NCBI RefSeq assembly: GCF_020103725.1
Contig: NZ_JAHXBG010000039.1
Span: 31,610-95,609 of the forward strand
DNA length: 64,000 bases
Direction: 5' to 3'
Origin: Hyalangium gracile
GTDB taxonomy: Bacteria > Myxococcota > Myxococcia > Myxococcales > Myxococcaceae
Below are positions 13,786 to 21,433 of this stretch, one piece after another (positions within the stretch are counted from its first letter, which is position 1; the number at the start of each line of letters is the position of its first letter). The translations under genes were made by a program, and so were the position numbers. A model generated the notes under the pieces. The model was not told the DNA's origin. It saw only the letters and a program-made list of their open reading frames with translations, and searched no databases.

Positions 13786-14014
13786 GGCTGGCCTGGCCCT
13801 TCTTGTACTCCTCGATCTGCTCGAGCCGCTCCACCAGCTCGGCCTCACGCTTCGCGAAGTCCTCCTCGGAGACCGCCCCGGCCTCGAGCCGGGCGTAGAG
13901 CTCCATGAGCTCGGTCTTCACCGCCTCGTCGTCGAAGATCTCCTTCTCGGCGCGGTCGGCGATCTCCTCGAAGACACGAACCAGTCCCCGGAATGGCATC
14001 GAAAGAATTCCCAT
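13775..14014 (-). CDS. gvpG: gas vesicle protein GvpG
   Basis: A 79-residue protein. It starts MGILSMPFRGLVRVFEEIAD, the family's short hydrophobic head, and continues with a charged helical stretch containing LYARLEAGAVSEEDFAKRE and ELVERLEQIEEYKKG. That is the GvpG pattern, and its place directly after gvpF/L is the usual one. GvpG is an assembly factor not found in the shell in large amounts. Confidence 0.9.
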   Translation of the reverse strand: MGILSMPFRGLVRVFEEIADRAEKEIFDDEAVKTELMELYARLEAGAVSEEDFAKREAELVERLEQIEEYKKGQASHAA

Positions 14015-14026
14015 GACGTGCCTACC

Positions 14027-14800
14027 TCAGGCAGCAACCTGCTGCAGATCGAGATCGATGAAGTTGAAGGGCGCCCACGGGCCGTTGAAGTCGAAGACGT
14101 AGTGGGCGGGGAAGGTGTTGGCGACCTCGTAGACCCGCGCCTCGAACTTCTGAAGGTCCTCGCGCTTCACCAGAAAGGCGACGTCCATCACCGTCTGCTC
14201 GTTCCTGGGCGGGTTCACCTTCGACTCGACGACGCTGGCCTGGAACAGCTCGAGCACGCGCTCCGTCTGCGCCTCGCGCTCCTTGTTCAACCGATCCTCG
14301 AACATCCGCCCGAGCTCGATCTTCTCGGGCTGGGTGGGCTCCGCTCCGCCTCCGAAGAGCCTGTCCCTCATGGCGGCCAGCTCGGGATCGAGGCTCGCGA
14401 TGTGCTCGAAGATGTTGTCCACGCCCCACTTGATCTTGAGCCCCATCTCCACCGAGCCCTGTACCCGCTCGAGCTGAGCCCGGATCTCCGTGCGGTTGCG
14501 GCGCAGCAGCCGGACGATGTCCTTCTCGCTCCTGGCGACGTGGCCGAAGGTCATCGGGATGACGGTCACCGTCTTCATGACTTCACGGATGACCTTGTTG
14601 TGAGGCTCCAGGTTCTTGCGCAGCGGGAGGATCTTCCCGCTCACGGCGTAGTCCGAGACGACCGCCGCCAGCGAGTCCACGCGTACCGTGTAGACGCGCC
14701 CCGGCTTTCCCTCGTGCGGCAGCCCGATCTCTCCGAACTCTACCGTCTCGGCCTCGGGGGCCGGGATGACTCCATACAGATAACGTCCCGTCACGGACAT
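14027..14800 (-). CDS. gas vesicle protein GvpF/GvpL (first copy)
   Basis: A 257-residue protein with the family opening RYLYGVIPAPEA and the closing signature FNGPWAPFNFIDLDL. In between are PMTFGHVARSEKDI and the helical RTEIRAQLERVQGSVEMGLK, matching the two-domain GvpF structure. GvpF/L proteins contact GvpA on the inner face or during assembly. The window has three such copies. This one, between the 108-residue unknown and gvpG, occupies the position of gvpF1 in the Serratia-type order. F and L cannot be separated by eye. Confidence 0.93.
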   Translation of the reverse strand: MSVTGRYLYGVIPAPEAETVEFGEIGLPHEGKPGRVYTVRVDSLAAVVSDYAVSGKILPLRKNLEPHNKVIREVMKTVTVIPMTFGHVARSEKDIVRLLRRNRTEIRAQLERVQGSVEMGLKIKWGVDNIFEHIASLDPELAAMRDRLFGGGAEPTQPEKIELGRMFEDRLNKEREAQTERVLELFQASVVESKVNPPRNEQTVMDVAFLVKREDLQKFEARVYEVANTFPAHYVFDFNGPWAPFNFIDLDLQQVAA

Positions 14801-14867
14801 GGTCTTCTCGCTCTCATGTAGGGCCTCACCTGTGACGGGAGGCCAGTGGAATGAACCTCGTGCCCGC

Positions 14868-15194
14868 TCAGTACCGGAGCGTGCGGCGCTTCTCGTTCGT
14901 CTGAGCCTTCTCTTCCGCGGGCGCCCCGCGGCCGCTCTCGTCGCCAGCGGCCAGGCTCGTGACGCCCAGCACCTGCTGATGCTTGCGGATCAACGCCTCC
15001 ACCTCGGCCAGGCGCGCGTCGAGGTTCGCGATCCGCGTCATGGCGGCCTTCCGCTCCTGCATCCGCCGGGAGCGCTCCAGCTCCAGGGAGGCGATCTGGA
15101 ACTGGTGGACGTGCCGCTCGCCGGAGTGAACGCCGCTGCCACGGATGGCGGCGATGGTCTTGATCTCCGTGGCACCCTTGGCGCGAATGCCCAT
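14868..15194 (-). CDS. small coiled-coil protein of gas vesicle cluster (GvpV position)
   Basis: A 108-residue protein from ATG 15194, two bases after gvpN. It reads MGIRAKGATEIKTIAAIRG and then a long charged helix (LELERSRRMQERKAAMTRIA, DARLAEVEALIRKHQQVL), with a disordered acidic tail. I do not recognise a named family. Its place between gvpN and gvpF is where gvpV lies in the Serratia gas-vesicle cluster, so it may be the equivalent. The heptad-like spacing suggests a coiled coil or rod. No signal peptide or membrane helix is visible. Confidence 0.65.
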   Translation of the reverse strand: MGIRAKGATEIKTIAAIRGSGVHSGERHVHQFQIASLELERSRRMQERKAAMTRIANLDARLAEVEALIRKHQQVLGVTSLAAGDESGRGAPAEEKAQTNEKRRTLRY

Positions 15195-15196
15195 GG

Positions 15197-16204
15197 CTAG
15201 GCCTCCTGGGGGGCGGCGAGGGGGATGGGGGTGGGCACGGCCTGCAGCTCCGTGCGGGGCCCGCGGCGGCGCGCGTACCGGGCCACGAGCTCCTCCACGG
15301 GGTTCGCTCCCGGGCCCGTCTTGATGGCGAAGCCGCTGAGCACGTCGCCGCACACGTCCATGAACATCGGCTCATCCGCGTAGGCGTGGGCCCTCGTCTG
15401 GGCGAGCACCCGGGCGATCATGATGCAGGCGCGCAGGCTCGGGCTCTGCTTGGTGAGGGCCATCCCGCGCAGCGCGCGGACGATGTCGACGATCACCTCC
15501 GCCTCCTCGAGCGGAATTCCAGAGCGGGACTGGGTGATGCGCGCCTCGGTGTCGCGGTCGCAGTAGTCCACCTTGATGGTGATGAGCCGGTCCATCAGCG
15601 CGTCCTGCGTGCGGTGTACGCCCGCGTACTCCTCGGGGTTGGAGGTGAAGATGGCGCGGAACTCGGGGTGGACCTCGAGGTACTCGTCGCCCTGGGGGCC
15701 GCGCATGGGCAGCGCCAGGAGTCGCTCCTCGAGCACCGAGAGCAGGCCGTTGTTCGCCTCGGGCCGCGAGCGGGTGAACTCGTCGTAGACCAGCGTGTCG
15801 CCCGTCTTGCAGGCCTGGGTGAGCCGGTTGTCGGCCCAGAGGGTGGTCGTCTGCTCCTCGGTCCTCACCACCGAGTGGATGAAGTTGTCGACGACCTTGC
15901 TCTTGCGGAACCCGTAGTCGCTGCCGATGAGATCGCTCGAGCCCCGCGCGTCGTCCCCGTGCATCAGGGTCATCGTGCGGCCGCGGAGCGCCGCCACATG
16001 GAGCGCCAGCGTCGTCTTCCCGGTGCCCGCCGGCCCCGAGAAGTGGACGGGATATCCCGCCTGGAGATAGGCCAGCGCCCGGTCCGCGATGCGCCTCACG
16101 TGGGGCGTCAGGACGAAGTTCTCGCTGGCCTCCGCCTGCATGGTGTCTGGGGTCCGAACCTCGGCCAGCGCCGCCTGGCCACTCCTCTTTCCTTCCCTGC
16201 TCAT
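15197..16204 (-). CDS. gvpN: gas vesicle AAA+ ATPase GvpN
   Basis: A 335-residue MoxR-like ATPase. Walker A is FSGPAGTGKTTLAL near residue 55. The Walker B/sensor part is TLVYDEFTRSRPEANN, and FTSNPEEYAGVHRTQDAL is the highly conserved GvpN signature. GvpN is needed for full gas-vesicle growth and probably uses ATP to remodel assembly partners. It is preceded by the 113-residue unknown and followed by the 108-residue one, all on the minus strand and likely one transcript from the 17.07 kb promoter. Confidence 0.96.
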   Translation of the reverse strand: MSREGKRSGQAALAEVRTPDTMQAEASENFVLTPHVRRIADRALAYLQAGYPVHFSGPAGTGKTTLALHVAALRGRTMTLMHGDDARGSSDLIGSDYGFRKSKVVDNFIHSVVRTEEQTTTLWADNRLTQACKTGDTLVYDEFTRSRPEANNGLLSVLEERLLALPMRGPQGDEYLEVHPEFRAIFTSNPEEYAGVHRTQDALMDRLITIKVDYCDRDTEARITQSRSGIPLEEAEVIVDIVRALRGMALTKQSPSLRACIMIARVLAQTRAHAYADEPMFMDVCGDVLSGFAIKTGPGANPVEELVARYARRRGPRTELQAVPTPIPLAAPQEA

Positions 16205-16301
16205 TGGATGCTCCTTTCAGGCAAGACAGCCTCGGCATGCGCCAGCATCACGCCGAGGCTGCAGTTCATGGGGTGAATGGGCGGGCGGCCTTCGAGCCGA
16301 C

Positions 16302-16643
16302 CTACCCGGCGCGGAAAGACTCGCTCGCGCTCCGGAATTCGTGGTTCATCTCCTGCAGATCCTCGGCCCGCTCCTTGCGCTTCATCTCGAAGCGATCCAG
16401 CAGGGAGTGGACGCGGGAGCGCAGCCTGCTCATGAACTGGCGCCGGCGATCCGCCTCGCGCGCGGCCCGCTCGCGGCGCTGAGCCTCGGCATCGTTCTGG
16501 TGCTTCCGAAAGCCCGCGAGCATCGTCGAGGTGTGCTTGCAGGAGTTGCTGATGAACTCGGAGCGGCGCTGGGCCTTCTCATCGAGCTGGTGCCTGAGGG
16601 CACTCATTGCCTCGGGGGTGAAGCTATTGAAATGCGCGGTCAT
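16302..16643 (-). CDS. helical protein between gvpA and gvpN (GvpC position)
   Basis: A 113-residue protein from ATG 16643, which has a good GAGGAG ribosome site. Longer readings to 16781 overlap the gap after gvpA and lack such a site. It is almost wholly helical and charged: FRKHQNDAEAQRRERAARE, ADRRRQFMSRLRSRVHSLLD, RFEMKRKERAEDLQEMNHEF. Charged helical repeats and the position directly after gvpA match GvpC, the outer strengthening protein, but I cannot see clear 33-residue repeats. It is a candidate GvpC analogue only. Confidence 0.6.
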   Translation of the reverse strand: MTAHFNSFTPEAMSALRHQLDEKAQRRSEFISNSCKHTSTMLAGFRKHQNDAEAQRRERAAREADRRRQFMSRLRSRVHSLLDRFEMKRKERAEDLQEMNHEFRSASESFRAG

Positions 16644-16790
16644 GGGCTTTCTCCTCTCTCGTCTCTGGGGTGCTCGAGCCTCCTGGCCCTGAAGGGCCGA
16701 CAGGCTTTCACTTCCTACAAACCGCTCTCCCGGGGCGGTAAACGACTCACGCCCCGGGAAGCGGAACTCACTCATCAACATCCACCTTCA

Positions 16791-17012
16791 TCACGGGGTG
16801 GGGGCCGCCGCGGTCGACGTCAGGCCGATGGCCTCGGCGTACTTGAGGTACGTCTCGACCGAGGCCACGACCACGCGAGCCTCGATGGAGAGCAGCTCGA
16901 TGCCGACGAGCGACACCTTCGCCCAGGCATCGATCACGATGCCCTTGTCCAGGATGCGATCAACCACTTCCGCCAGGCTCGAGGAGTCCGTCGACTTCAT
17001 CACCTTTGCCAT
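16791..17012 (-). CDS. gvpA: major gas vesicle shell protein GvpA
   Basis: A 73-residue protein, the size of the main shell subunit. It contains [20 protein letters not shown], then [20 protein letters not shown] and [12 protein letters not shown], which is near-canonical GvpA (helix, beta pair around [10 protein letters not shown], helix). The ATG at 17012 is chosen over 17018 because it leaves eight bases after the GGAGG ribosome site; 17018 would leave only two. It is the first gene after the leftward sigma54 promoter, so expression should be highest here. Confidence 0.95.
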   Translation of the reverse strand: MAKVMKSTDSSSLAEVVDRILDKGIVIDAWAKVSLVGIELLSIEARVVVASVETYLKYAEAIGLTSTAAAPTP

Positions 17013-17062
17013 TGTCATTACCTCCGTATTTGGGCCGCTTCGTGCGGCTTGCTGATGTGTCT

Positions 17063-17078
17063 AGCAAGGCGGGTGCCA
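17063..17078 (-). promoter_or_regulatory. sigma54 promoter of gvpA operon
   Basis: Read on the minus strand the site is TGGCACCCGCCTTGCT. The -24 GG and -12 GC are separated by exactly ten bases, the strict RpoN spacing, and the TGGCAC and TTGCT blocks match the consensus fully. Transcription should start near 17052, about 40 bp before the gvpA ATG. Confidence 0.88.
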
Positions 17079-17400
17079 CGGTTTCGGAGGCGCCTGGCGC
17101 GCTCGAATGCACGTGCTTTCGTACGGTGGATCTCCAAGAGGATCACGAGCGCTCCCTTCGAGAGGCGCCTGCCCTATCGATATATGCAAGCTTTCGCATG
17201 GCGCTTCCGCGGGCAGGAATCGGCTTCCCTTTGGAGCAACCAGAAGGGCGTTGCGAAATCCCACGCCGTCGAGGAAGACCGCAACACACCCGAGCCCAGC
17301 CTGCCGTTGCGGCCCCGTGGCCCCTCGCGGACAGCCCCTGCCCCCGGGGAAAGGGCTTCCCCTTTGATCATCTACCCCTCTCCCACCTCATGAGCGGCGC
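17079..17400. promoter_or_regulatory. divergent control region between two gvp operons
   Basis: About 320 bp without a gene separate the two sigma54 promoters. RpoN promoters need an upstream activator, and both operons could share sites here. Visible candidates are a direct repeat GAGGCGCCTG at 17087-17096 and 17162-17171, and a palindrome GCACGTGC at 17109-17116. None is proven. The small reading frames here lack ribosome sites and look spurious. Confidence 0.55.
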
Positions 17401-17416
17401 TGGCGCGGGGCTTGCT
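17401..17416 (+). promoter_or_regulatory. sigma54 promoter of gvpH operon
   Basis: The site is TGGCGCGGGGCTTGCT, with -24 GG (17402-17403) and -12 GC (17414-17415) ten bases apart. It lies 24 bp before the gvpH ATG, so the leader is short, yet it still contains the ribosome site GGAGG. Together with the leftward site it makes a divergent RpoN-controlled pair. Confidence 0.85.
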
Positions 17417-17439
17417 ATTCCTTTCAGCGAGGAGGAAGC

Positions 17440-17952
17440 ATGGCACCCAAACGAAAACCAGAGTCGGGCCCGATCGATGTTGGACTAGGTGGGATGTTCC
17501 GCAGCCTCGGCGGCTTCATGGAGCTGCTCTCCGAGCTGGCCGAGAAGAGCGGCGGAGAGTTCACTCACTCCGAGGAGCTCGGCGACGACAAGAAAGGCGT
17601 CAAGGCGGTGTATGGCTTCTCCGTTCGCGTAGGCGGCGGAGGCAAGCCAATCGTCGAGAAGTTCGGGAACGTCCAGGACGATGGCAAGGGCCCCGTGGTG
17701 GAAGAGGTCCGCGAGCCCATGGTGGATCAGTTCGACGAGGGGGAGCACCTGCTCATCGTCGCCGAGCTGCCCGGGGTGGACACCCAGGACATCCACTTCG
17801 AGCTCAAGGAGGATGTGCTCCTGCTGAGCGCCACTCGAGGTGAGCGCAAATACCGCAAGGAAGTGCTGCTCTCGGCGCCCGTCCAGGCCCAGGCGGCCAC
17901 CTCTTCCTATCGCAACGGTGTCTTCGAGCTGAAGCTGCCGAAGGCTCGATAG
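17440..17952 (+). CDS. gvpH: Hsp20-like gas vesicle protein GvpH
   Basis: A 170-residue protein. The C-terminal 85 residues are an alpha-crystallin/Hsp20-like domain: DEGEHLLIVAELPGVDTQDI, then LKEDVLLLSATRGERKYRKE and the closing YRNGVFELKLPKA. The N-terminal half starts PIDVGLGGMFRSLGGFMELL, which is characteristic of GvpH rather than ordinary small heat-shock proteins. GvpH is a chaperone-like accessory factor. It is the first gene of the rightward operon and has a strong ribosome site 12 bp after the sigma54 element. Confidence 0.9.
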   Translation: MAPKRKPESGPIDVGLGGMFRSLGGFMELLSELAEKSGGEFTHSEELGDDKKGVKAVYGFSVRVGGGGKPIVEKFGNVQDDGKGPVVEEVREPMVDQFDEGEHLLIVAELPGVDTQDIHFELKEDVLLLSATRGERKYRKEVLLSAPVQAQAATSSYRNGVFELKLPKAR

Positions 17953-17976
17953 CCTTTGGAGCCCCAGGGGGTAGCC

Positions 17977-18645
17977 ATGCAAGCCACGAAGTCCGGACAA
18001 TTAGGTCTCTATGCCGTGGTAGCTGCCGATCAGGCGCTCGCCGCGCGGGCCCGGTTGCGAGGCCTTCGGTGGGTCACCCGAGGCCCCCTCACGGCCATCG
18101 TTGGCAAGCCCGAGAGCGAGAGCCAGCGTGCCGCGCTGCGGCACGATCGTATCGTCGGGAAGGCACTCGCCGCCTGTGGCGCGGTGGTGCCTTTCCGGCT
18201 GGGCGTCGTGCTCCGCTCCCAGGAGGAGCTGCACCGCGTGCTGACCGCCAACGAGGAAGTGCTGTGCCAGTACCTCGCACGCTTCCATGGCCGGGTCGAG
18301 ATGGCGCTCAAGGTGAAACTACCAGAGCTCCTCGCTGGCGGGCTCTCTCAGCTCCCCTTCAGCCTCGAGGGGCTCCGCGCGCTGGCTCCCGACAGCCAGT
18401 CCCGACGGGAGTCCATGAAGCGGACCCTGACCGGGCAGATGTTCGACGGCTGTTACCTGATCTCGCGTCGGGACGTGGACAGCTTCTGGGCGGCCACCGA
18501 CCAGATCCGGCAGGCGTTTCCCTCGCTCCTCATGCTCGGCAGCGGCCCCTGGGCGCCCTACAGCTTCTGTGATTTCACCCTCGCCCCCGCCGCGGGCGAC
18601 AGGGTCCTCCTCGATGAGCACAAGGAGAGAGCGTGCGCACGCTGA
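17977..18645 (+). CDS. gas vesicle protein GvpF/GvpL (second copy)
   Basis: A 222-residue protein from ATG 17977, preceded by the ribosome site AGGGGG. It opens QLGLYAVVAADQ, has VPFRLGVVLRSQEELHRVL in the first domain, and ends with the family signature LGSGPWAPYSFCDFTL. It is shorter and more divergent than the 14.0 kb copy, so it likely does a different step. The end overlaps the next gene by 13 bp. Confidence 0.88.
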   Translation: MQATKSGQLGLYAVVAADQALAARARLRGLRWVTRGPLTAIVGKPESESQRAALRHDRIVGKALAACGAVVPFRLGVVLRSQEELHRVLTANEEVLCQYLARFHGRVEMALKVKLPELLAGGLSQLPFSLEGLRALAPDSQSRRESMKRTLTGQMFDGCYLISRRDVDSFWAATDQIRQAFPSLLMLGSGPWAPYSFCDFTLAPAAGDRVLLDEHKERACAR

Positions 18646-19241
18646 TCCACGTTCCCATCCTCCACTCGGAGGTAGACCTCGGCAGCCTGGCGGAAGAGCT
18701 GCGCCGGCGCTTCCAGGAGTCCTTCGGGGCCAGCGCGTGGTCCAAGCGCGTGGCCTCGGTGGACTCCATGTGGAACAGCCTCCGGACGACGCTCCTCGAG
18801 CTGCCCATCCCCTGGGAGAAGACCCGGCTCTACCAGGACGGGCTCCCCGTCTGCGACCGGGAGCGCGACATCGTCCAGGTGCTGGCGTCCAAGGGCAGCC
18901 AGAACCACCGCCTCCTGCTGGAGCTGATGGAGCGGGGCGCCACGCTCATGGGCACCGAGAGCCCGGAGCTGCTGGTGAAGGAATACCGCCGCGGGCAGCA
19001 GCTGGTGGAGGCCGCCCGGCAGAGCCCCTCGGAGACGGATGTCCGGAACTTCAAGAACGAGGGCGAGGCGCTGCTGCGCGAGCGGGACAGGTTCATCGCC
19101 CGGCGCATCGGCTCGACGCTCCGGGATGACGAGACGGGGCTGCTCTTCCTCGGGCTGCTCCACCGGGTGGATGACTTCCTCGACCCGAACATCGCGTTTC
19201 GCCACCTGATTCACCACCTCCCGCGCAGGGAAGCTTCCTGA
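18633..19241 (+). CDS. unknown 202-residue protein in gas vesicle operon
   Basis: Starts at GTG 18633 inside the end of the gvpF/L gene, which indicates coupling. The protein begins MRTLIHVPILHSEVDLGSLA and is then mostly helical and charged, with no signal peptide or membrane helix. Stretches such as PIPWEKTRLYQDGLPVCDRE and SQNHRLLLELMERGATLMGT suggest a compact alpha/beta enzyme-like or scaffold domain. I do not recognise it. By order (after gvpH) it could correspond to GvpZ of enterobacterial clusters, but I cannot verify that. Confidence 0.6.
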   Translation: MRTLIHVPILHSEVDLGSLAEELRRRFQESFGASAWSKRVASVDSMWNSLRTTLLELPIPWEKTRLYQDGLPVCDRERDIVQVLASKGSQNHRLLLELMERGATLMGTESPELLVKEYRRGQQLVEAARQSPSETDVRNFKNEGEALLRERDRFIARRIGSTLRDDETGLLFLGLLHRVDDFLDPNIAFRHLIHHLPRREAS

Positions 19242-19265
19242 CGGCAACGGAAAGAGCGGTAAGCA

Positions 19266-21419
19266 ATGACGGCTGAAGCCAAGAAGAGAGAGAGCCAGGA
19301 CGCGGGCACGTCACTCCGAGTCGCGGAGGCCCTGGCCAAGGATGTAGGTCGAGGCGTCGCGCGGCTCGACCCCAAGGACCTGGCCCTCCTGGGCGCGGAG
19401 GTCGGTGACATCATCCTGATCACGGGCGAGCGCACCACGGTCGCCAAGGCCATGCCCGCCTTCAGCGACATGCGAGGCAAGGGGCTGCTGCAGATCGACG
19501 GCATCACCCGCGGCAACGCCAAGGTCGGGCTCGACCAGCGGGTGAGGATCTCGAAGGTCCCCCATGCGCCCGCGACGAAGATCGTCCTGCGTCCGGTAGG
19601 CGGCGCGCCGTCCCTCAAGCGCAACAGCGACTCGCGCTATGTCGTGCGGCTGCTCGAGGGCCTGCCGGTCATCGCGGGGGACCGGGTGCGAGTCACCCTG
19701 TTCGGCTCGCGCTATCAGGACTTCGAGGTCGTCAGCACCTCTCCCAGGGAGGGGTGCGCCGTCGTCCATGCCCAGACGCAGATCACGCTCGAGGAGCAGA
19801 CGGAGCGGGGCACCAAGTCGACGGGCATCTCCTATGAGGACGTGGGAGGCCTGCGCAAGGAGATCCGGCGCGTGCGAGAGATGATCGAGCTGCCGCTGCG
19901 CTATCCGCAGATCTTCGAGCGGCTCGGGATCGACGCGCCGAAGGGCGTGCTCCTCTATGGCCCTCCGGGGACCGGCAAGACGCTGCTGGCCCGCGCCGTG
20001 GCCCACGAGACGGAGGCGGCCTTCATCACCGTGAGCGGCCCGGAGGTCATCCACAAGTTCTACGGCGAGAGCGAGGCCAAGCTCCGGGAGATCTTCGAGC
20101 AGGCCCGCAAGAAGTCTCCCTGCATCATCTTCCTGGACGAGCTGGACGCCATCGCCCCCAAGCGGGAGAACGTGCAGGGCGAGGTGGAGAAGCGCGTCGT
20201 CGCCCAGCTCCTGGCGCTGATGGACGGCCTCGAGTCCCGCGGGCAGATCATCGTCATCGGCGCCACCAACCTGCCCAACTCCCTGGACCCGGCGCTGCGG
20301 CGCCCCGGCCGCTTCGATCGCGAGATCGAGATTGGCATCCCGGACGCCATCTCTCGCAAGGAGATCCTGGAGATCCACACCCGCGGCATGCCGCTGGCGG
20401 AGGACGTGAACCTCGAGCGGCTGGCGGCCATCACCCACGCCTTCGTGGGCGCGGACCTGGAGGCGCTGTGCCGCGAGGCGGCCATGACCACGCTCCGCGG
20501 CGTCATGCCGGAGATCGACTTCGCCAACAAGGAGCTGCCCTACGAGGTGCTGCTCTCGCTCAAGGTGACGATGGATCACTTCCTCTCGGCGCTGGCCGAG
20601 GTCGAGCCCTCGGGCGTACGCGAGGTCTTCGTGGAGGTGCCCGACGTCAAGTGGGACCAGGTGGGCGGGCTGGACTCCATCAAGCGCGAGCTGCGTGAGG
20701 CCGTCGAGTGGCCGCTCCAGTACGCGGACCTGTTCAGCCACGCGGGCATCCGCCCGGCGAAGGGCATCCTGCTCTACGGGCCGCCCGGGACGGGCAAGAC
20801 GCTGCTGGCCAAGGCCGTGGCGTCGCAGAGCGGCGTCAACTTCATCACCGTCAAGGGGCCCGCGCTGATCTCCAAGTACGTGGGCGAGAGCGAGCGGGCG
20901 GTCCGCGAGGTCTTCAAGAAGGCGCGCCAGGCGGTGCCCTGCATCCTCTTCTTCGACGAGATCGACTCGCTGGCCCCCGTGCGCGAAGCGGAGGCGGGGG
21001 ACTCCGGCGTCTCGCAGCGGGTGATCAGCCAGCTGCTCACCGAGATGGATGGCGTCGAGGAGCTCAAGGGCGTGCTCGTCATCGCCGCGACGAACCGCCG
21101 GGACATGCTGGATCCCGCGCTGCTGCGCCCGGGCCGCTTCGATCTCCACCTGGAGGTGCCGAACCCGGACACGGCAGGACGGGGGAGGATCTTCGAGGTC
21201 CACCTCAAGGGCAAGCCCGTGGCCCCCGACGTCGACATCGCCGAGCTGGCGAAGCAGACGCAGGGGTGCTCGGGCGCGGAGATCGAGATGGTGTGTCACC
21301 GCGCCGCCCTGCTGGCCGTGCGTGAGTTCATCTCGGCTCACGGCAAGGAGGGCTCGCCCTCGAAGATGAAGATCACCCGCGAGAAGTTCGAGGCCGCGAT
21401 CGCCGAGATCGCTCGCTGA
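19266..21419 (+). CDS. CDC48/VCP-type double AAA ATPase of gvp operon
   Basis: A 717-residue protein with an N-terminal double-psi barrel-like domain (residues 15-180, AKDVGRGVARLDPKDL) and two AAA modules. Walker A GPPGTGKT occurs at residues 232-239 and 505-512. Walker B is IIFLDELDAIAP in the first and ILFFDEIDSLAP in the second. Arginine-finger regions RRPGRFDREI and LRPGRFDLHL are intact, so both rings look active. CDC48 family members unfold or extract proteins. Such ATPases are reported in some gas-vesicle clusters. Its place between the 202-residue unknown and a gvpF/L gene ties it to vesicle assembly or turnover. Confidence 0.93.
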   Translation: MTAEAKKRESQDAGTSLRVAEALAKDVGRGVARLDPKDLALLGAEVGDIILITGERTTVAKAMPAFSDMRGKGLLQIDGITRGNAKVGLDQRVRISKVPHAPATKIVLRPVGGAPSLKRNSDSRYVVRLLEGLPVIAGDRVRVTLFGSRYQDFEVVSTSPREGCAVVHAQTQITLEEQTERGTKSTGISYEDVGGLRKEIRRVREMIELPLRYPQIFERLGIDAPKGVLLYGPPGTGKTLLARAVAHETEAAFITVSGPEVIHKFYGESEAKLREIFEQARKKSPCIIFLDELDAIAPKRENVQGEVEKRVVAQLLALMDGLESRGQIIVIGATNLPNSLDPALRRPGRFDREIEIGIPDAISRKEILEIHTRGMPLAEDVNLERLAAITHAFVGADLEALCREAAMTTLRGVMPEIDFANKELPYEVLLSLKVTMDHFLSALAEVEPSGVREVFVEVPDVKWDQVGGLDSIKRELREAVEWPLQYADLFSHAGIRPAKGILLYGPPGTGKTLLAKAVASQSGVNFITVKGPALISKYVGESERAVREVFKKARQAVPCILFFDEIDSLAPVREAEAGDSGVSQRVISQLLTEMDGVEELKGVLVIAATNRRDMLDPALLRPGRFDLHLEVPNPDTAGRGRIFEVHLKGKPVAPDVDIAELAKQTQGCSGAEIEMVCHRAALLAVREFISAHGKEGSPSKMKITREKFEAAIAEIAR

Positions 21420-21433
21420 GCAGGAGCAATTCC

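Noticed and set aside
17019..17439. Small open frames in the gap between the gvp operons
   Set aside because: They lack ribosome sites and overlap the two sigma54 promoters; the region reads as control DNA.
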